Below, in pieces: positions 44,356 through 48,564 of a stretch of 48,564 nucleotides of DNA; position 1 is the stretch's first letter, and every line of letters starts with the position of its first letter. The stretch is taken from assembly GCF_024363565.1 (NCBI RefSeq), contig NZ_JAJEKE010000026.1:1-48564 (forward strand), in the 5' to 3' direction. The notes beneath the pieces were generated by a model that saw nothing but the letters and a program-made list of their open reading frames with translations, did not search any database and had not been told where the DNA came from. A program made the translations under genes and the position numbers. This stretch comes from Lutispora saccharofermentans. GTDB lineage: Bacteria > Bacillota > Clostridia > Lutisporales > Lutisporaceae.

Positions 44356-45126
44356 TCACCAATAATTCATATCTGCAAGAAATCCATGTGCTGAAAGCCA
44401 TTCCAGCGATAGGGAATAATCAGCTTCAATAGTATAGGTTATATCCGACGGTATTTTTGACTCAAAACGATGAAGGATTTGCTCCATATCAAGAATGCCC
44501 TTGCCCAGCGGCCAGTGATAATCCCAATTCCCATCATTATTATGTATATGTGCATGACCAATAAAATTGCTACAACTGCTTATCCAATCGACAACATCCA
44601 CATTTGAATTAGAACAAGCGTGACCTGTATCCAAGCAAAGCATTACTCGTTTATCATCGATTTTCTCACAAAGTTCTGCCATCATATCAGGATTATTGTC
44701 CAAAAAGTTTTCAATGTAAACATGTAAATTCTCCGGCTTGTCCGACATATACTCTTGCCACAAGGCTATAGATCGAGGAAGCCATTCATGCCTGTTGCTG
44801 TAGCCTGGAATATAATCCGAGTGGAATACTATATGGCTGATTCCAAACGACTTTGCGATAACAAAAGATTGGTTGCATAATTCTATGATATCTGATGGGG
44901 ATGCCTCTGCAAGCATCTTCAAATCCGTCCCAAGAATAGTTCCGTGAAAAAACAGCTTATTGCATCCCTTAATCAGCTCAGCACAACGATCAAACAGCGC
45001 TTTGCCCTCATCTTGTTCTATGCCATTAAAGTACACATAGTCATCCAGTTCAATGCCAAAGCCGCTTTTTTTCGCAACTGCGGCAGCATTTGGATCGTGG
45101 GTGTTTAAATAAAGCCTATCTTTCAT
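44356..45126 (-). CDS. TIM-barrel sugar phosphate isomerase/epimerase-like protein
   Basis: 256 residues of the xylose isomerase-like / AP-endonuclease 2 fold. GIELDDYVYF, LFFHGTILG, ISHIVFHSDYIPGY, LHVYIENFLD, RVMLCLDTGHACSN, FIGHAHIHNNDGNWDYHWPLGKG and YTIEADYS give the barrel strands with His, Glu and Asp metal ligands. The H-x-H-N-N-D-G segment and LGKG are typical of this family. AAAGGAG precedes ATG at 45126. Substrate unknown. Confidence 0.82.
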   Translation of the reverse strand: MKDRLYLNTHDPNAAAVAKKSGFGIELDDYVYFNGIEQDEGKALFDRCAELIKGCNKLFFHGTILGTDLKMLAEASPSDIIELCNQSFVIAKSFGISHIVFHSDYIPGYSNRHEWLPRSIALWQEYMSDKPENLHVYIENFLDNNPDMMAELCEKIDDKRVMLCLDTGHACSNSNVDVVDWISSCSNFIGHAHIHNNDGNWDYHWPLGKGILDMEQILHRFESKIPSDITYTIEADYSLSLEWLSAHGFLADMNYW

Positions 45127-45254
45127 AACCCTTACTCCTTTGAGATTTTTTCGTTTTGCAACTTCTGCACCTTTCTTACTTCGTATGCTAAAAGACGCTT
45201 TCTAGAAAATCTGTCCATAAAACTCTTCTAGCTTCGCTCGATCAAGGCTGCTAA

Positions 45255-45698
45255 TCACTTTGACAATTTAAATACGCTCATGATAATCTCCGAACCGTCT
45301 GCAGTATTATCCACATATGAAGCGATATACATGGAAGCTGAAGAAGCATATAATCTCCAATTAGTTTTGTCCCCATCCTTACTATATATGGTATATTGGT
45401 ATTTAACATCATCTAATGGAGATAAATCGTTCTGGATTTCTTCCTTTACATAATTGGGAGAATTGATTTCAACAGTTTTATCTGTATATTCAATTTTGAA
45501 TAAATCCGCTTCAATAGTATATTTACTTCCTGCCATTCTTTCATTCATATAGTCAATGGTTGAAGACGATAAAGGTGATAAATAACTTACCTTCTCAAAT
45601 GTGTATGTGCCATAGAAATCTTGCTTATCGCTGTTGCTGCAGGATGATAAAAATATTAACAAAATCAGCCCGGTCATAAGTATAAATACTTTTTTCAA
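45255..45698 (-). CDS. small lipoprotein of unknown function
   Basis: 147 residues. The signal peptide MKKVFILMTGLILLIFLSSC ends in the lipobox Cys20. The mature domain is beta-rich (FYGTYTFEKVSYL, YTIYSKDGDKTNWRLYASS), resembling lipocalin-like small lipoproteins of Clostridia. I chose TTG at 45698 because AGGTGG lies six bases upstream; GTG at 45713 has no site. Confidence 0.72.
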   Translation of the reverse strand: MKKVFILMTGLILLIFLSSCSNSDKQDFYGTYTFEKVSYLSPLSSSTIDYMNERMAGSKYTIEADLFKIEYTDKTVEINSPNYVKEEIQNDLSPLDDVKYQYTIYSKDGDKTNWRLYASSASMYIASYVDNTADGSEIIMSVFKLSK

Positions 45699-45754
45699 CC
45701 TTAACCACCTCACAAAATATAAACATTTATGGTAATTTTAAATTTTTGATAAGA

Positions 45755-46795
45755 TTAGATTACGCCTGATTCAAGTATCGAAAAAGTTTGTTTGTCACAA
45801 TTTATTTCAGCTAATGCTCCATAAGGCAGACACATCATTGGCTGGTTATGTCCAAATGTCATATTGTAAATTATAGGGAAGTCTGTTAACCCGAGTTCAT
45901 TTATAACTACTTTTATAATTGCATCTTTGTATTCCTCATAATACTTTCCCTGATAAGGCTTTCCCCATAATATTGCTCTTGCATTTTGTAGAATCCCTTG
46001 GCTTCCATAATTTCTTAACCAATATTCTATATAAGTGGGTTCCGGCATATCTTCTGAGGTTTCAAAAAACAAAACGGAATTTTTAAATGCATCAATAGAT
46101 GGCCATAAGGAAGTCCCTTTCATCATTTCAAGCACTTCTATACAACCACCGATTAAGCGGCCTTGCACTTTTCCACTTCCTTGTATAAACTCATATTCTT
46201 GATTTGCTTTCATTGTTTTAGCTATATTTTTATTCTTTTCGAGCCATTCAATGCGCTCACCGGTCCACATATCTGCTGCAGGAATATTGCCAATAGCAGA
46301 GTTTTTGAACAGTGCTTTTTCAAACCAGTATTTCGTATAATCAAATATTTTGATATTTTCCGCAAACTCTGCCAAAATAGAAGGCCCGTAAAAGCTTGAA
46401 AGATTGCCTTTTATACACATAAAATGTGCAATTGTACTATCAGAATATCCTATAAAAATTTTAGGATTATTTCTAATTATGTTAAAATCAATGTAAGGCA
46501 ACATCCTAATGCTTTCTTCTCCGCCAATGCACGAAAAAATTGCTTTTATAGATGGGTCTGAAAAAGCCTTCATAAAATCTTCCGCCCTTTTCTCAGGATG
46601 TTTGTATAGATATTCAGACCCTTTTAATGTATGAGGCATTTCTACAACTTCTAATCCAAATTGTTCTTCTAATCGCTTTTTACCCAGATCATATCTCCAC
46701 CGTAAATCGGCATCTCCTGCACCACCCCAAGAAAGGCTTACGGCAGCGACTTTGTCACCTTTTCTTAATCTCTGTGGTTTTATTAAGTTTAGCAT
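45755..46795 (-). CDS. S66 family peptidase (LD-carboxypeptidase / MccF type)
   Basis: 346 residues. The nucleophile elbow is IGYSDST, and the Glu and His of the Ser-Glu-His triad fit FFETSED and TFGHNQP. LRKGDKVAAVSLSWGGAG is a standard N-terminus and AIFSCIGGEESIRMLPYIDF a family block. S66 members either trim murein tetrapeptides or inactivate microcin C-like compounds; the 340-residue size with E-T-S-E fits the MccF-like branch slightly better. ATG at 46795 has GGGGTG six bases upstream. Confidence 0.88.
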   Translation of the reverse strand: MLNLIKPQRLRKGDKVAAVSLSWGGAGDADLRWRYDLGKKRLEEQFGLEVVEMPHTLKGSEYLYKHPEKRAEDFMKAFSDPSIKAIFSCIGGEESIRMLPYIDFNIIRNNPKIFIGYSDSTIAHFMCIKGNLSSFYGPSILAEFAENIKIFDYTKYWFEKALFKNSAIGNIPAADMWTGERIEWLEKNKNIAKTMKANQEYEFIQGSGKVQGRLIGGCIEVLEMMKGTSLWPSIDAFKNSVLFFETSEDMPEPTYIEYWLRNYGSQGILQNARAILWGKPYQGKYYEEYKDAIIKVVINELGLTDFPIIYNMTFGHNQPMMCLPYGALAEINCDKQTFSILESGVI

Positions 46796-46849
46796 TTTTA
46801 ACACCCCATTTTCTTAGTTTAACGTTTTAATATCAGCAAATACCCTGCG

Positions 46850-46882
46850 TTAAGAGGATAATAAAATTTTTTTAATCATCAT
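46850..46882 (-). CDS. possible 10-residue leader peptide or gene relic
   Basis: AAGGAGG lies eight bases before ATG at 46882, as strong as at any gene here, but the frame ends after MMIKKILLSS. It may be the stump of a lost gene, since the start resembles a signal peptide, or a leader for the downstream S66 gene. Confidence 0.25.
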   Translation of the reverse strand: MMIKKILLSS

Positions 46883-46939
46883 TAAGTAGTCCTCCTTGTA
46901 TAACATTACTTTTCTTTATAAAGTAATCATTGAACCCAA

Positions 46940-47290
46940 TTAGCAGTTAATCAACTTCCCTTTTGGCAGCCATCCTTCGTCTCTTTCTGTAAGTTTCACA
47001 CACCATAACCACCCATTAAGTTCTCTTATGCCTTCTACTATTTCATCCTTCTCAACATTTAGCTCCTTCGCTGTATAATCCTCCAAGATTGTTCCATGCC
47101 CATCTTCAATAGCAAGCAACTGCTCCGGAATCCACCCATTCATCTCATTATCCAATGTGTAACAATATCTCCAGTTCTCCCAATTCTCTGGCCCATTATA
47201 TTTGTTCCCGACTTTCAGCTTCGTACCTTTTTTGATGGTGATGGGCTTTGGATAATTGCTTTGATGGGCCTCAACTACCCTATAATTCAT
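46940..47290 (-). CDS. tandem SH3-like domain protein
   Basis: 116 residues. Two bacterial SH3-like units: IKKGTKLKVGNKY...GWIPEQLL and AKELNVEKDEIVEGIRELNGWLWCVKLTERDEGWLPKGKL. No signal peptide, so it is probably cytoplasmic. I chose ATG at 47290 for GGAG eight bases upstream. Partner unknown. Confidence 0.78.
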   Translation of the reverse strand: MNYRVVEAHQSNYPKPITIKKGTKLKVGNKYNGPENWENWRYCYTLDNEMNGWIPEQLLAIEDGHGTILEDYTAKELNVEKDEIVEGIRELNGWLWCVKLTERDEGWLPKGKLINC

Positions 47291-47325
47291 TTCCAAAACT
47301 CCTTCCTTTCACCTTAGAGCAACGC

Positions 47326-47982
47326 TCATATAATTGTCTTATCAGCAACAATTATCGTCGTGTTTTCCACTCGCCAGACCATTTCAACTTTCTCAAATCT
47401 TGCCTTGCGCAGCATTTCAATTTGATTGGATATTGTGCAGGGCGTGTCAAAGTGATAAAACTCATCATCCGAAATATTTTGCTCTTTTCGTATTCGTTCA
47501 TTCTCCTTAAATAAAAAGTCCTCATCTTTTTGTTCAATCAACATGTAATCACATTCAATATATCTTCCGCCTGGCTTTAATGCTGAATAAACCCTTGAAT
47601 ATAGTTCTATCTTTTTATCATGAGGGAAATGATGCATAGTTTGAAAGGATATGATTGCATCGAATTTTTCGATTCCAAAATTATAATTAAAATAACTTGC
47701 GTTGATAAGCGTCAGATCCTTATCGGGATGTTTTTGCTTGAGCCTGTCCAGCATTGCTTTTGTTAAATCAACACCTATCACTTTAATATTGGGATAAATT
47801 TTAAATATTTCATCAAGCTCCAAGCCCGTCCCGCAGCCTAAGTCTAAAATATTAGTAACCGCATCAGGCAATAATTCTGCCATTTTCACATATCCATCTT
47901 TGCACCCTTCTACATCGTTTAGCATATGAGCATCATACCCATCTGCTCGCGCGGTAAAAAAATCGCTCATTTTCTCTATCAT
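47326..47982 (-). CDS. class I SAM-dependent methyltransferase
   Basis: 218 residues. Motif I is ILDLGCGTGLELDE, followed by IKVIGVDLTKAML (acidic residue for the SAM ribose), FDAIISFQTMHHFPHDKK and LKPGGRYIECDY. Substrate unknown. I chose ATG at 47982 because AAGGAG precedes it by nine bases; a longer frame overlaps the flavin reductase stop. It follows the truncated flavin reductase and may have shared its promoter, now displaced by the IS. Confidence 0.88.
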   Translation of the reverse strand: MIEKMSDFFTARADGYDAHMLNDVEGCKDGYVKMAELLPDAVTNILDLGCGTGLELDEIFKIYPNIKVIGVDLTKAMLDRLKQKHPDKDLTLINASYFNYNFGIEKFDAIISFQTMHHFPHDKKIELYSRVYSALKPGGRYIECDYMLIEQKDEDFLFKENERIRKEQNISDDEFYHFDTPCTISNQIEMLRKARFEKVEMVWRVENTTIIVADKTII

Positions 47983-48035
47983 AATTAATTTCTCCTTTTG
48001 AAAAATATAAATAATGCTCGCTTCATCTATCAAAG

Positions 48036-48392
48036 TCATTTCTTTAAAAGATCATCATTGCTGGCCCCTTCAATTATCCCACCCACGGTTCTAAACTGTC
48101 CAAGCCAAAACATTAATGCATCATCACGAATATAATTCTCATCTATATGAACTTCTTTTATCTCTCCAATAAACCACTTATGACTGCCTTCGTAGTCAAT
48201 ATGATGTACTACTTGACACTCAAGATTTACAGGGCATTCCTCTATAAAATAGCTGTCGACCTGGTTTCCCTTTAGCGGTGTGAAGGATGCCTTCTGATAC
48301 TTATCTTCATTCCGCCCTGAGATAGTACCGCAAATATGTATTTTATCCAGCTGTTCCTTTGTTGGTATGTTTATTATGAACTCTTTGCTTGT
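48036..48392 (-). pseudogene. flavin reductase-like gene, 5' end cut off by an insertion sequence
   Basis: 118 codons remain (KEFIINIPTKEQLDKIHICG, KASFTPLKGNQVDSYF, ECPVNLECQVVHHIDYEGSH, GEIKEVHIDENYI). This matches the C-terminal two-thirds of the flavin reductase-like FMN-binding family of about 180-190 residues. Immediately upstream of the remaining part a stop codon and the IS21 end appear, so the start is lost. Confidence 0.8.
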
Positions 48393-48395
48393 TTA

Positions 48396-48564
48396 ATGTA
48401 ATATAAAAGTGTAACAAAGTGCAGTTCAAAAGTGTAACGGTCTGCGATGCAAAAAGTCCATTGTAACACTCCTCAATTTAAGTTATCCTTTAGTTTGTCT
48501 AACGAACTGAAGGAGGAACAGAAAGGATGTTATCAATGGACGATATAAAGTATATCAGAAGAAT
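48396..48564 (+). mobile_element. left end of an IS21-family insertion sequence (runs off the window)
   Basis: Directly after the broken flavin reductase frame the sequence carries AAAAGTGTAAC twice (48405-48415 and 48428-48438), the multiple short repeats expected at IS21 ends. An istA-like start follows. The exact terminal base is uncertain by a few positions. Confidence 0.75.
48527..48564 (+). CDS. istA: IS21-type transposase IstA, first 12 codons
   Basis: ATG with AAGGAGG about ten bases upstream opens MLSMDDIKYIRR, matching the usual start of IstA proteins before their helix-turn-helix. The window ends here. Confidence 0.65.
   Translation, partial: MLSMDDIKYIRR

Overview
The window looks like the chromosome of an anaerobic, probably spore-forming low-GC Firmicute of the class Clostridia. 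The DNA is AT-rich, almost every gene has a strong purine-rich ribosome binding site (AGGAGG type) 5-9 bases before ATG, GTG or TTG, and the gene content fits: a sigma-54 activator with PAS input, a C_GCAxxG_C_C protein, MurT/GatD, many GNAT acetyltransferases and a TnpX-like serine recombinase relic. Most genes are on the minus strand. Plus-strand exceptions are the marR-type regulator (8629-9069), murT-gatD (11877-14075) and the IS21 transposase start at the right edge. All functions below come from reading the sequence; no database search was run.

Layout. 129-4044: coiled-coil protein, nucleoid-associated protein, C_GCAxxG_C_C protein, two overlapping acetyltransferases and a TIM-barrel isomerase. 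4151-4324: long imperfect inverted repeat and a terminator. 4379-9069: heterodimeric ABC exporter with a divergent MarR regulator. 9137-11393: polar amino acid ABC importer. 11528-11697: a strongly structured non-coding RNA candidate that resembles HEARO/omegaRNA, with no IscB gene nearby. 11877-14075: murT-gatD, for amidation of lipid II. 14084-16094: a GNAT gene with an in-frame stop, a protein of unknown function and a 2H phosphoesterase. 16348-18249: a decayed serine-recombinase element with 20-bp inverted ends, which appears to split a terminator.

18273-28514 is the most coherent system: a sigma-54 activator gene, three copies of TCCG-N6-CGGA, a well-matched -24/-12 promoter, then lysA, an oligopeptide ABC importer (oppABCDF) and an M55 D-aminopeptidase. 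Together they suggest a regulated route for importing peptides that contain D-amino acids or diaminopimelate, possibly from cell walls, and turning them into amino acids and lysine. 28588-30561 is an HD-GYP receptor for cyclic di-GMP turnover. 30691-32028 is a six-repeat beta-propeller, lectin-like protein behind a possible late-sporulation promoter.

32099-37031 is a tightly coupled four-gene operon: a six-hairpin glycosidase, a nitrilase-fold protein without its catalytic triad, a nitrilase with an intact triad, and a GPH-family transporter. It looks like a catabolic pathway for an unknown N-containing glycoside. 37083-47982 is a run of small accessory genes: Nudix, several GNATs, two proteins sharing a Cys-rich domain, lipoproteins, a beta-lactamase-fold hydrolase, a J-domain protein, a second isomerase, an S66 peptidase, SH3 repeats and a methyltransferase. 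At the right edge an IS21-family element has cut a flavin reductase gene.
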